Shown piece by piece: positions 44,139 to 53,124 of a stretch of 64,000 nucleotides of DNA. How positions within the stretch are numbered: the first letter of the stretch is position 1; each line of letters begins with the position of its first letter. The stretch comes from Gordonibacter sp. 28C (GTDB taxonomy: Bacteria > Actinomycetota > Coriobacteriia > Coriobacteriales > Eggerthellaceae). Made by a program: the position numbers and the translations under genes. The stretch covers positions 186,001-250,000 of the forward strand of contig NZ_PPTR01000001.1 in NCBI RefSeq assembly GCF_003339845.1. Reading direction: 5' to 3'. The notes beneath the pieces are model-generated. The model saw nothing but the letters and a program-made list of their open reading frames with translations. It had not been told where the DNA came from and did no database searches.

Positions 44139-45238
44139 CGGTCGACCCCGCCACGATGGAGGCCGAGCTCGCAGCGTTCAAAGATCCGAAGCTCGCGCGC
44201 GGGCTCATCGAATCCATCGGCAAGCTGGCGCCGGAAAGCGCCACGCTCATGGAGGTGTGCGGCACGCACACGGTGGCCATCGCGCGCAACGGCATCCGCA
44301 ACCTCATGCCCGCGGGCATCCGCCTGGCGTCGGGCCCCGGCTGCCCGGTGTGCGTGACGTCGAACCACGACATAGACACCGTCATCGCGCTCGCTCGGGT
44401 GGAGAACGTGACCATCGCCACGTTCGGCGACATGACGCGTGTGCCCGGATCGACGTCGAGCCTGCTCAAAGAGCAGGCGGCCGGCCGTTCGGTGGAGATC
44501 GTGTACTCGCCGCTCGACGCGCTGCGCCTGGCGCAGGAGCACCCCGAGCGCGAGATCGTGTTCGTGGGCGTGGGCTTCGAAACCACCACGCCGCTCGTGG
44601 CCATGGCCATCAAGCGGGCGCGCGAGGCGGGGTTGAAGAACTTCACCGTGTTCGGCGCGCACAAGAACATGCCCGGCGCGCTGGAGGCCATCATCAACGA
44701 CCCGCAGCTCAAGCTGGACGCGCTCATCCTGCCGGGCCATGTGAGCACCATCATCGGAGCCGCGCCCTACCAATTCCTGGCCGAGAAGTACGGCATTCCC
44801 GGCGTCATCACCGGCTTCGAGCCGGTGGACGTGCTGCAGGGCATCGCCATGATCATGCGCCAGCTGCACGAAGGCCGCGCCGAGATCGAGATCGCCTACG
44901 CGCGCGGCGTCATGCCCGAAGGCAATCCCGTGGCGCTGGCCGCCATCGACGAGGTGTTCGAGACGTGCCCGGCGCTCTGGCGCGGCTTGGGCGAGATACC
45001 CGGCTCGGGCTATCGCATCCGAGAAGAGTTCGCCGAGTTCGACGCCGTGCGCCGCTTCGACCCGCCGGTCGAGCCCACGCAGGATCCGAAGGGCTGCCGG
45101 TGCGGCGACGTGCTGCGCGGTATCATGGCCCCGAACGAGTGCCCCCTGTTCCGCAAGGTGTGCACGCCCGAGAACCCGGTGGGCCCCTGCATGGTGTCGA
45201 GCGAAGGCAGCTGCGCCGCGTACTTCCGTTACTACTAA
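44135..45238 (+). CDS. hypD: Hydrogenase maturation protein HypD
   Basis: 367 residues, normal length. Conserved blocks are MEVCGTHTVAIARNGI (active Cys), GPGCPVCVT, VGFETTTPL, FGAHKNMPGAL and the C-terminal [4Fe-4S] region with GCRCGDVLRGI and the terminal CAAYFRYY. HypD with HypC assembles the Fe(CN)2CO centre of [NiFe]-hydrogenase. hypE, hypA and hypB are not next to it and must be elsewhere. A repeat and a convergent surface-protease gene follow. Confidence 0.95.
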   Translation: MTVDPATMEAELAAFKDPKLARGLIESIGKLAPESATLMEVCGTHTVAIARNGIRNLMPAGIRLASGPGCPVCVTSNHDIDTVIALARVENVTIATFGDMTRVPGSTSSLLKEQAAGRSVEIVYSPLDALRLAQEHPEREIVFVGVGFETTTPLVAMAIKRAREAGLKNFTVFGAHKNMPGALEAIINDPQLKLDALILPGHVSTIIGAAPYQFLAEKYGIPGVITGFEPVDVLQGIAMIMRQLHEGRAEIEIAYARGVMPEGNPVALAAIDEVFETCPALWRGLGEIPGSGYRIREEFAEFDAVRRFDPPVEPTQDPKGCRCGDVLRGIMAPNECPLFRKVCTPENPVGPCMVSSEGSCAAYFRYY

Positions 45239-45270
45239 GGTTCCGAAGCCGAAGGCGTCGCCGGTTGCTC

Positions 45271-45333
45271 GTAGGGGGGGCTGCTGTCCGCTCGGGCATT
45301 GACGAGCAAGAGCGTTCCACTGCGGCGAGCGCA
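45271..45333 (+). repeat. Dispersed repeat family B, copy 2
   Basis: Begins gtagggggggctgctgtccg and ends with a ggcgagcgcac box (45323-45333), the same order as the copy at 36125. It lies between convergent genes. Confidence 0.45.
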
Positions 45334-45391
45334 CGGAGGTCTTCAAGGCGGGGCTCGGTAAGGTTTGCCTTATGCGGAAACTCCCGTTCCG

Positions 45392-48300
45392 CTATCGCGA
45401 GCGCCTCCGCTTCCATTGCGTCGTTGCCAGCGCCAGAGCGCCGAGCACGGTTGCCATGACGCCGGCGGCCCCTGCGGCGAGCATCGGGTCGCCGGTGGAA
45501 ACGAGCTCCTTCGGCGTCGATTTGTCGTCTTCGCCGCCGGGTGCGTTCGGCCCCACGGGGCGGTCGGCGGGGTTCGTGAACGCCTTCACCGCCACGTTGC
45601 CCACGGGGGCGCCCGTGCGCTCCGCAAGCGTGTCGGCCACCGCGGCCACGTCGCTCCAAGCTCCGTTCTCGAACACGAAGCTCTGACCGGCGTCGACATG
45701 CGGCACGCTGTCGTAGCGAGGCGTGCCGTCGGGGTTCTCACCCAGCTTCTGCGCACCTTCCAACGGCACCGTGGTGCTCATGAGGGGCCATCCGTTCCCG
45801 TCGTAGAGCTGCGTTTCGGTTACCACGATGGCGAACGTTCGGTCTTTTTCGAGATCGACTGCGGCGGCCAGCTTGGGCGTTAAATACCCGGCGTACAACG
45901 TGTCGAATTCGGTGCGGGCCGCCTCGGCCTTCGTGCCGCTTTCGGGGTTCGCGAGGTCGGTGAGGTCGGTGTACACGTCGACGCTCACGCGCGTGGCAGG
46001 CGATGTGACCCATACCCCCACGCCTTCAAGGCGCTCGTCTTCCCGGGCTGTGAACACGTTGGCGGCCCGGGCGGAGTCGTCCGCCCGGGCCTGCAGGCCC
46101 ACGGCGTGCAGCGAGTCGTACTGGTAGTTGCTCTCGTAGTCGAACGCGCCCGCCTCGCCGTTTTCGGCAGCGAGCGCCACGGGCGCGCGCACGGCCCGCT
46201 CCTCATAGGGGACATATAGGTAGCCGTCGTCTCCGAAGCCGGTTCCGCGGTTGTTGCGGAGTATCCACGCCCCGTCGGTCGAGGGGGTGTGTTCGGCACC
46301 GTCCTTGTCCACGATGGTGAAGTTCTCTTTGGCGTAGCCGTCGTCCCAGCCTACGAGCGAGAGGGAGTGGTTCACCGAATAGTCTTTCTTGTCGGCATCG
46401 TAGAACCAGTGGTTCTTGCGAATCCCCTGCGCCGTGTCGGCGCTCGTCCAGTAGCCGTCGTCTTCGTACGGCTCGTGCATGCCGAAATCGAGCGCCCCGT
46501 AGCGCAGCAACGCGGCTTTGATCTTCTCGTAGGCGAGCAGATCGATGGCGCCTGCGCTTTTCCCGGTCGCATCCTCTGCAAAGTAGCGGCTTGCAGGTTT
46601 GTTTGCGAAATCGTTCGTGGACGCCTCCGCGCCCTGCGCCGTTTCGCCTAGATCGCCTCCCGCAGGCTCCGATCCTCCGCTGCCGGCAGTGAAGGGGCTG
46701 GGCAGCTCGAGGGCGTAGTCCAGGCGCACACCGTCGCTCCCCACGGTCGCGCCGGCCTTCGCGTCCATGGCGTTCGCGGCGCTCTCGTACTCTCCGGGCT
46801 CGTTCGGCGGCAGATAGGGACAGGCGCTCTCGTCCGCCGCCCCCTGCCAGCGTGCCAGCGTGCTAACCGCATGGCCCCACGTACCGCCCGTCAGCAATCC
46901 GAGCGCGCCCAGACCCTCGTCCTTCGAGGAAACCGTGTAGCGGTCCAGCGTCGACGCGTCCCCGTCGTGCAGCGCGCGATGCTGGTAGGTGAGCATGGCG
47001 AGCGACGCTTCCGAAAGGTCGATCGAGCCGTCGGCGCGCCCCTGCGCGATGCGGTTCGATTCCAGCGATGCCAACGCCGCGAACGCCCAGCACGTGCTGT
47101 AAACGCCCTGGTCGCGCACGGCCGGAAGCTTGCCTTCCGCACGCAGATCGTAGCTGCTCGGCAGCGTTGCGGTGCTTGCGGCGACTTCCACCGGATCGGA
47201 GGCGAACGTCTCCGTCGCTTCGCCCGCTCCTGCGGCACCGGCATCCGCGCTCGTTCCGGCTCCTGTCCCGTCGCCGGGTGAACCGGTGCCGGCCGAGCCC
47301 AAGCCGCCGCCTCCGCCTCCGCCCGCAGAAGGCGTCGTCGCGGCCGTTCGAACCTGGAACGTGTAATCGGTCCCGGGCTCCAGGTTCAGGAGCGTGGGCG
47401 AGCCCTGCCATCCGCCATCCGCCAAACGATACTCGAGCGCGTACCCGTCGGGCCGGTAGGCGAACGTCACCGAAGTCGTCGTCGTCTCCACAACGGGCGG
47501 CGCGGGCGGTGCCGGTGCGCGTTCGGGAACGTCGAGGTAGAGCGCTTCCTGCGAGGAGAAGCGTCCCAACAGGCCCTCGTTCTTCAGATACAGGCTACGT
47601 CCCGGTTCCAAGGCGGTTCGCTCGTCCAGGTAGAGGGGGTCGCTCATGTCCGCTTGATACGAGGCTACGACTCTCTTGGTGCTGGTGCCGATGCTCAACG
47701 TCTCGGTGTAGCAGTTCACGGTCACTTGGCTCTCGGTGAGGTCCGGTTCGCGGGTGGGCACGGCTATCTGATACAGCAACGAGCCGGCCTCTTCCCCGTC
47801 TTTTTGGAACACGGACAGCTGGTGCTGCGGCAGGCCGTCCACCACCGACCACTGCGATACGCTGTCGCCGTTGGCGAGCCGCGTGCCGTCGGGAGCCTGC
47901 ACGCTCAGGTTCGCGTCATCGAAAACGACGGTTTCCGCAGCGCTGTCGAACGTGACGTCGGACATGCGGAAGCGCAGCACGTAGGTGGTTGGGAGCTTCG
48001 AGCCCGTGGGGTCGCTGCTGATCAAGGTGACGGTATGCGGGCCGGTGGCGAGGTCGCCCAGCGCGAACGACGGCCCGAACTTCCCATTCTCCAACGGCTC
48101 GAACGGTTCTCCGTCAAGCGATGCCTCCACCCTCTGGTTCGAGGTCGGCAAAACAGCCGCGGAACAGGAGCGGCTCTGTGCAGAGGGGGCCGCGGCCGGC
48201 ATGAACACGTCGAAACTCGTGCGCAGCCCTCCTTTCTCAAGCGGGCTTCCCAAGTCCAGGTACTCGTAAGAGTCGAGGTTGAACGGGTCCCCGTCGAACG

Positions 48301-50029
48301 ATTCCGCAACGGTTTTCTTGATGGTGATGCCGTTAACCTGCGACGACGTGGGCTCGTTAGGCGGCCATGGCGCGCCGGTGCCGCCCGCTTCCCGGGTGAG
48401 CGCTTTGAGGCAGACGTTCGTGGCGTACACGGACGCCCCTCCCGAATCTCTCAGCGACTTTCCCAGCGTCGTCCACGACGTTCCATCGGCCGACACGTAG
48501 CTGACCTCGTCGTTGCCGCTGACGTCCTTGCCCACATACGTCGGCAGGAACGCATCGCCGCGCCCGACGACCGCCTCGGCGGGAACGGCGTTGGCGTACA
48601 CGGGGTTCTCCAACCGCACCACCAGCGAGAACGTGTCGCCTGCGTGCAGGGACGCGCGCAGATCGGGGTCGAGCTCCACGGTGTGGTAGCCTGGGTAGGC
48701 CTCGACGCCTTCTTGGGTGCCGCCCACCTTCGTGCCCGATGCGGGATCGCCCTTTGCCGGGTTCAGGTACACGTCGACGGAGTACGTCGTGCCCTCGTCG
48801 GTGGTGTAGAACGAAGCGGCCTCCAGCGTCTCGTCGCCCTTGGCCGTGAACACGTTGGCCATGTACGCCGAGCCCCCGGCACCGGTGGAGGGCGCGTCGG
48901 GGTTCTCGGCGCTCGAGCCGGTGGAAACGGCGAGGCTCGTGCGCCAGCCCATGGTGTCGAACTGGTAGTTGCCCGTGTAATTGCCCTTCGATTCCAGCTT
49001 GAGGGTGGCGCCGTACACGGCCGACCGATCCTCGTAGGAAAGCCAGAAGTAGCCGCTCTCGCCCCAGTCGGCGCCCCAGCTGTTCTTCACGAGCCACGCG
49101 CCGTCGCCTGCGGGCAGTTCGCTTTCCGGCGTGCCGAAGTTCGTGCGGCCGAACGCGTCGTCCCAACCCACGATGAGCACGGCGTGGTCGATGCCGGTTT
49201 TCTGGCTCGTGTACATGGTCTGGTGGGTCGCGCCGCTGGCCACGTCGGTGGAGTGGAAGTGGTCGCCTTTGGTGGCGATGGACACGGTGACGGCCCCTTC
49301 GTCGTGGATGACGCGCTTGATGGCGTCGATGCTCGGTTCGAGCGCGGCGCCTGCGATGCCGTTCAGCGAGGTGGGAAGGTAGTAGGCGTCTTGCAGATGG
49401 AAGTCGGAGGCGTAGCGCAGGCCCTCGTCCACGTATTCCGCTTGGAACGGAACGGTCGAGGAAAGCACCGGTCCCTTCCATGCGGCCAGGGAGCCGATGG
49501 CCTGCTGGTCCCAGGCGCCGGTTTCGTAGGCTTGCTGGGGGTAGAGCTTCGCCCCGTCCACCTCCTGCTCCTCGTTGCCGTTGAAGGTGAACCAGGCCAG
49601 GTGCGAGCGGGAGAACTGCGCGGTGGGGTAGTAGGGCAGCACGCTGCTCTCGGCTGCACCCAAGTTGGCGAACGCCCAGCAGTTCTGCGTGAAAGATTGA
49701 TCGAGAACCGGCCCCACGATCCCCTTGTCGCGCAGGTCGAATGCCGCGGGGAGAACGTCGTTTGCGAGCGTTGCCGCACCGGCTCCGCTCGCGATGCTGT
49801 CGTTGAGGTAGGAGAGGTCGAGCGTCGATGCCCCAACGGCGGTCTCCCCGTTGAGGTAGGCCAGGTAGTCGGGGTTGACGTCGGACGCGGAAAGAACGAG
49901 ACTGTCGCTATCGCGTTGCGCGTCGGTGTCGTCCGGCTCCGCCGCAAGCGCCTGCGAAGGCGCGAAAGGGGCGAGCCCCCATGCCAATGCGAAGGACAGA
50001 AGCAATGAGAACATGCGGCGTGAAATCAC
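45392..50029 (-). CDS. Giant cell-surface protease with two papain-like (C1) modules
   Basis: 1545 residues. A signal peptide ends at about residue 30 (LAPFAPSQALAAEPD). Module 1 has Gln-Cys C117 (DQSFTQNCWAF), His in DHAVLIVGWDD and Asn in VKNSWGADWG, followed by a lectin-like beta domain. A fibronectin-III-like domain and a Gly-rich linker come next. Module 2 has C980 (DQGVYSTCWAF), NHSLSLVGWDD and LRNNRGTGFG, where NSWG has become NNRG, then a second lectin-like copy. The C-terminus KELVSTGDPMLAAGAAG plus a hydrophobic helix and KRRRSR looks like a sortase signal with LVSTG in place of LPXTG. It probably digests host or dietary protein, or serves in adhesion. The start has only a weak upstream AGGAAACC-like ribosome site. 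Confidence 0.88.
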   Translation of the reverse strand: MISRRMFSLLLSFALAWGLAPFAPSQALAAEPDDTDAQRDSDSLVLSASDVNPDYLAYLNGETAVGASTLDLSYLNDSIASGAGAATLANDVLPAAFDLRDKGIVGPVLDQSFTQNCWAFANLGAAESSVLPYYPTAQFSRSHLAWFTFNGNEEQEVDGAKLYPQQAYETGAWDQQAIGSLAAWKGPVLSSTVPFQAEYVDEGLRYASDFHLQDAYYLPTSLNGIAGAALEPSIDAIKRVIHDEGAVTVSIATKGDHFHSTDVASGATHQTMYTSQKTGIDHAVLIVGWDDAFGRTNFGTPESELPAGDGAWLVKNSWGADWGESGYFWLSYEDRSAVYGATLKLESKGNYTGNYQFDTMGWRTSLAVSTGSSAENPDAPSTGAGGSAYMANVFTAKGDETLEAASFYTTDEGTTYSVDVYLNPAKGDPASGTKVGGTQEGVEAYPGYHTVELDPDLRASLHAGDTFSLVVRLENPVYANAVPAEAVVGRGDAFLPTYVGKDVSGNDEVSYVSADGTSWTTLGKSLRDSGGASVYATNVCLKALTREAGGTGAPWPPNEPTSSQVNGITIKKTVAESFDGDPFNLDSYEYLDLGSPLEKGGLRTSFDVFMPAAAPSAQSRSCSAAVLPTSNQRVEASLDGEPFEPLENGKFGPSFALGDLATGPHTVTLISSDPTGSKLPTTYVLRFRMSDVTFDSAAETVVFDDANLSVQAPDGTRLANGDSVSQWSVVDGLPQHQLSVFQKDGEEAGSLLYQIAVPTREPDLTESQVTVNCYTETLSIGTSTKRVVASYQADMSDPLYLDERTALEPGRSLYLKNEGLLGRFSSQEALYLDVPERAPAPPAPPVVETTTTSVTFAYRPDGYALEYRLADGGWQGSPTLLNLEPGTDYTFQVRTAATTPSAGGGGGGGLGSAGTGSPGDGTGAGTSADAGAAGAGEATETFASDPVEVAASTATLPSSYDLRAEGKLPAVRDQGVYSTCWAFAALASLESNRIAQGRADGSIDLSEASLAMLTYQHRALHDGDASTLDRYTVSSKDEGLGALGLLTGGTWGHAVSTLARWQGAADESACPYLPPNEPGEYESAANAMDAKAGATVGSDGVRLDYALELPSPFTAGSGGSEPAGGDLGETAQGAEASTNDFANKPASRYFAEDATGKSAGAIDLLAYEKIKAALLRYGALDFGMHEPYEDDGYWTSADTAQGIRKNHWFYDADKKDYSVNHSLSLVGWDDGYAKENFTIVDKDGAEHTPSTDGAWILRNNRGTGFGDDGYLYVPYEERAVRAPVALAAENGEAGAFDYESNYQYDSLHAVGLQARADDSARAANVFTAREDERLEGVGVWVTSPATRVSVDVYTDLTDLANPESGTKAEAARTEFDTLYAGYLTPKLAAAVDLEKDRTFAIVVTETQLYDGNGWPLMSTTVPLEGAQKLGENPDGTPRYDSVPHVDAGQSFVFENGAWSDVAAVADTLAERTGAPVGNVAVKAFTNPADRPVGPNAPGGEDDKSTPKELVSTGDPMLAAGAAGVMATVLGALALATTQWKRRRSR

Positions 50030-50311
50030 GGGAAACCTCCATCGTCGATCTTCGTGCAGTATATCGTGTGCCGCACCCGCGTCTGCAAGATTTCTGACGA
50101 GCGACGCGGATGCCCCTTATCGCGCCACCGACGCGGGAGCGTGCGCCTCTCTCGAAGCCGTGTCGGTGAAACGAGGGGCTGTTTCATCAACGTTTTTGTA
50201 TCGAAAGCCGGCCGCCTCTTCGGAGCCGTTTACAATCGGTCCATGACGCTTCGAAGGGGTCGAAGGAGGCGATGGGGAAAATATAGCTCGCGCTCGTAGC
50301 ATTTCTGTTTA

Positions 50312-50325
50312 ATTGGTGCTAAAAT
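50312..50325 (+). promoter_or_regulatory. Extended -10 promoter of cydAB
   Basis: TGCTAAAAT (50317-50325) is an extended -10 in an AT-rich patch. Arms taattg (50310-50315) and caatta (50331-50336) bracket it and could form an operator dyad. Confidence 0.45.
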
Positions 50326-50340
50326 AGTAGCAATTATAGT

Positions 50341-50363
50341 GCGCCGCGATGTTTTCGCGGCGC
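50341..50363 (+). other. 5'-leader hairpin of cydAB
   Basis: Perfect 9-bp arms gcgccgcga and tcgcggcgc with a 5-base loop, starting about 10 bases after the predicted transcription start and 35 before the cydA start. It may stabilise the mRNA 5' end or control translation. Confidence 0.55.
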
Positions 50364-50397
50364 GGAGGGCAAGGCGAGAGATATAAGGGGGTGTGCC

Positions 50398-51879
50398 ATG
50401 GATGTCTTTTCCGATCCTGTGATGCTGGCGCGAATTCAGTTCGCCTTGACGGCGGCCTATCACTTCTTCTTCGTGCCTCTGACCATCGGTTTGGGACTGA
50501 TCCTAGCCATCAACGAAACCAGGTACTACCGCTCGCGCAACGAGAAGGACGCGGCGGCCACCAAATTCTGGGTGAAGATCTTCACCGCGACGTTCGTGAT
50601 CGGCGTGGCCACGGGCATCACGATGGAGTTCTCCTTCGGGACGAACTGGGCCGACTATTCCCGCTTCGTCGGCGACATCTTCGGAGCGCCGCTGGCGGCC
50701 GAGGCCCTGCTGGCCTTCTTCCTGGAATCGGTGTTCTTAGGGATCCTGCTGTTCGGCCGCAAGACCGTGTCGCCGAAGTTCTACCTGGTGAGCGCATGGC
50801 TCGTGTGGTTCGGCTCGTGCTTGAGCGCGCTATGGATCCTCATAGCCAACTCGTGGATGCAGACGCCGGCCGGGGCCGAGCTTGCCGCCGACGGCTCGAA
50901 AGCCGTCATCACCGACTTCTTGGGCGCGGCGTTCAACCCGTCGCTCATGGCCCGTTACAGCCACGTGGTCGTGGCGCTGCTCATCATGGGCGCGTTCGTG
51001 GCCATGGCCGTGGGCGCTTGGTACTTGCTCAAGGGCAAGCATTCCGACTTCGCCATGAAAACGATGCGCATCGGCGCCGTGGTGGGCATCGTCACCAGCT
51101 GCGTCATGATCTTCACGGCGCACGCGTCGGCCGTGGTGGTGTCCGAGGAGCAGCCCACGAAGCTGGCCATGATGGAGGGCATGTACGACGACGAGGTCCC
51201 GCCGCTCTACCTGTTCGGCTGGGTCGACGAGGAGAACCAGAAGGTCATCACCCCGTTCGCCATTCCCGGCGGCACCAGCTTCCTGGCCACCGGCACGTGG
51301 GACACCGAGTTCCAAGGCTTGAACTCGCTTTCCGAAACCGAGCAGTACGGCGCGCTCGACCCCGAGACGGCGCCCGTGGGCTTCGTGTTCCAAACGTATC
51401 ACCTCATGGTCATGATGTACGGCCTTATCATGATCACGGCCATCCTGGCCATCGTGTTCTCGTTCCGCAAGGGCGGATCCATCAAGAACATGAAGTGGCT
51501 GCAGCGGCTCGTGGTCGTATCGCCGGTGTTCCCGCTCGTCGCCATCCAAACCGGTTGGTTCACGGCGGAGATGGGGCGCCAGCCGTGGGTGGTCTACCCG
51601 TCGGCCACCGGCCCCGAGGGCGTGGCCCTGGCTACGAACGACGCGGCGTCCACGTCGGTGTCGTCGCCCGAGCTGCTCATCACCATGCTGCTGTTCTTCC
51701 TGGTGTACGTGTTCCTGATCTTCGCGTGGGCGCGCGTCATGGGCCGCTTCATCAAGGAAGGCCCCGTCGTGAAGGCGACGGACGCCGAAGCCGCCAACGA
51801 CGACGAGGCCAAGCGGCGGGAAGCGGTGCCCGGGTTCGCGCCTGTGGACGACGTCGCTACCGCGAAAGGCGGTGAGTAA
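50398..51879 (+). CDS. cydA: Cytochrome bd ubiquinol/menaquinol oxidase subunit I
   Basis: 493 residues with about nine membrane helices. Haem ligands are in place: H22 (haem d/b595 side), H189 and M392 (haem b558), matching E. coli H19, H186 and M393. The segment GRQPWVVYPS near 393 closes the Q-loop region, which is of the short type. CydA oxidises quinol and reduces O2 to water with high affinity, protecting anaerobes. ATG at 50398 follows AAGGGGGTG. cydB begins two bases after the stop. No cydDC is visible nearby. Confidence 0.95.
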   Translation: MDVFSDPVMLARIQFALTAAYHFFFVPLTIGLGLILAINETRYYRSRNEKDAAATKFWVKIFTATFVIGVATGITMEFSFGTNWADYSRFVGDIFGAPLAAEALLAFFLESVFLGILLFGRKTVSPKFYLVSAWLVWFGSCLSALWILIANSWMQTPAGAELAADGSKAVITDFLGAAFNPSLMARYSHVVVALLIMGAFVAMAVGAWYLLKGKHSDFAMKTMRIGAVVGIVTSCVMIFTAHASAVVVSEEQPTKLAMMEGMYDDEVPPLYLFGWVDEENQKVITPFAIPGGTSFLATGTWDTEFQGLNSLSETEQYGALDPETAPVGFVFQTYHLMVMMYGLIMITAILAIVFSFRKGGSIKNMKWLQRLVVVSPVFPLVAIQTGWFTAEMGRQPWVVYPSATGPEGVALATNDAASTSVSSPELLITMLLFFLVYVFLIFAWARVMGRFIKEGPVVKATDAEAANDDEAKRREAVPGFAPVDDVATAKGGE

Positions 51880-51881
51880 CC

Positions 51882-52919
51882 GTGGATATGACTTTCTTCA
51901 ACGTGCTGTGGTTCTTCCTGATCTTCGTGCTCATCGCCGGTTACTTCGTGCTCGACGGGTTCGATCTGGGTGCGGGCGTGCTGTATCCGTTCGTGGCGAA
52001 GGACGACCATGACAAAGCCGTGGTGCGCCGGAGCATAGGCCCGGTATGGGATGGCAACGAGGTGTGGCTGCTCACCGCCGGCGGCGCGCTGTTCGCGGCG
52101 TTCGCCCCCGCCTACGCCACCACGTTCTCCGGGTTCTACCTCGCGGTTATGCTGGTGCTGTTCGGCCTGATCGTGCGTGCGGTTTCGCTCGAGTACCGCG
52201 GACATGACAAAAAGTACGGGAAGGTGTGGGACGGCTGCTTCTTCGTGGGGTCGCTCTTGCCGGCGCTGCTTTTGGGCGTGGCCGTGGGCAACATCTACGC
52301 GGGCATCCCCATGGACGCGGCGGGCAACTACAACGGCATGCCGCTGCTGGGCCTCATAACCCCGTTCACGCTGCTGTGCGGCCTGCTGGGGCTGGCCATG
52401 TTCATGGCGGCGGGCGCCACGTGGATAGCTCTCAAGGCGCCGAAGCCCTCCGATTTGCAAGCCCGTGCGGCGAAGCTGCGCCTGCCGCTGCAGATCGCAG
52501 CGCTCGTGCTGTTCCTGTGCGTGTCGGTGTACGGGCACTTCGTCATCCAGCCCGACATGGAGCCGTTGCTGGGCGTGGCGCGCTGGCTGTTCGCCATCCT
52601 GTTCGTCGCCGGCATCGCGGCGTCCATCGTGCTGGCGAAGAAGAAGGACTGCGACAAGGGCGCGTTCCTCGGACAGTCGGTGTCGGCGTTCGTCCTGGTG
52701 GGCCTGCTGGCAGCGTCCATGTTCCCGAACCTGGTGGTGGCTTCGGCCGACAGCATCGGCCCCTCCATCACGCTCATGAGCGCCGCGTCGTCCGAGCTCT
52801 CGCTCATGTGGATGACCATAATCACGTGCGTGGGCCTGCCGCTGGTGCTGGTGTACCACGTGATCATCTACCGCACGTTCCGCGGCCGCATCAAGGAAGA
52901 CGATCTGGCCCATTACTAA
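51882..52919 (+). CDS. cydB: Cytochrome bd oxidase subunit II
   Basis: 345 residues with about eight to nine hydrophobic helices. The N-terminal GYFVLDGFDLGAGVLYPFV and GPVWDGNEVWLL are family signatures. It is the structural partner of CydA. The start is probably the GTG at 51882 (an ATG lies two codons later), two bases after the cydA stop. No CydX-type small subunit is recognisable after it; a terminator comes within 120 bases. Confidence 0.94.
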   Translation: MDMTFFNVLWFFLIFVLIAGYFVLDGFDLGAGVLYPFVAKDDHDKAVVRRSIGPVWDGNEVWLLTAGGALFAAFAPAYATTFSGFYLAVMLVLFGLIVRAVSLEYRGHDKKYGKVWDGCFFVGSLLPALLLGVAVGNIYAGIPMDAAGNYNGMPLLGLITPFTLLCGLLGLAMFMAAGATWIALKAPKPSDLQARAAKLRLPLQIAALVLFLCVSVYGHFVIQPDMEPLLGVARWLFAILFVAGIAASIVLAKKKDCDKGAFLGQSVSAFVLVGLLAASMFPNLVVASADSIGPSITLMSAASSELSLMWMTIITCVGLPLVLVYHVIIYRTFRGRIKEDDLAHY

Positions 52920-53034
52920 GCGATCGACGCGGCTCGTCGGCGACGATTCGGCGAGCCGCGCTTACCGCGAACCTCGCAGCGATGCCTCGGGACGCGATCG
53001 TTGCAAAAGTAACAAAATACGCGAAACGCCAAGA

Positions 53035-53068
53035 CCGGCTCGATTTTCGAGCCGGCCCTTTTCTTCTC
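53035..53068 (+). terminator. Rho-independent terminator of cydAB
   Basis: Perfect 9-bp arms ccggctcga/tcgagccgg with a 3-base loop, then cccttttcttct. A weaker hairpin (52928-52960) precedes it. A -10-like tatagtatagt right after it probably serves the next gene. Confidence 0.8.
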
Positions 53069-53124
53069 TATAGTATAGTGGCAGGGTGTTGATTAACCGT
53101 GAACCTAACCAGAGAGGAACGATC

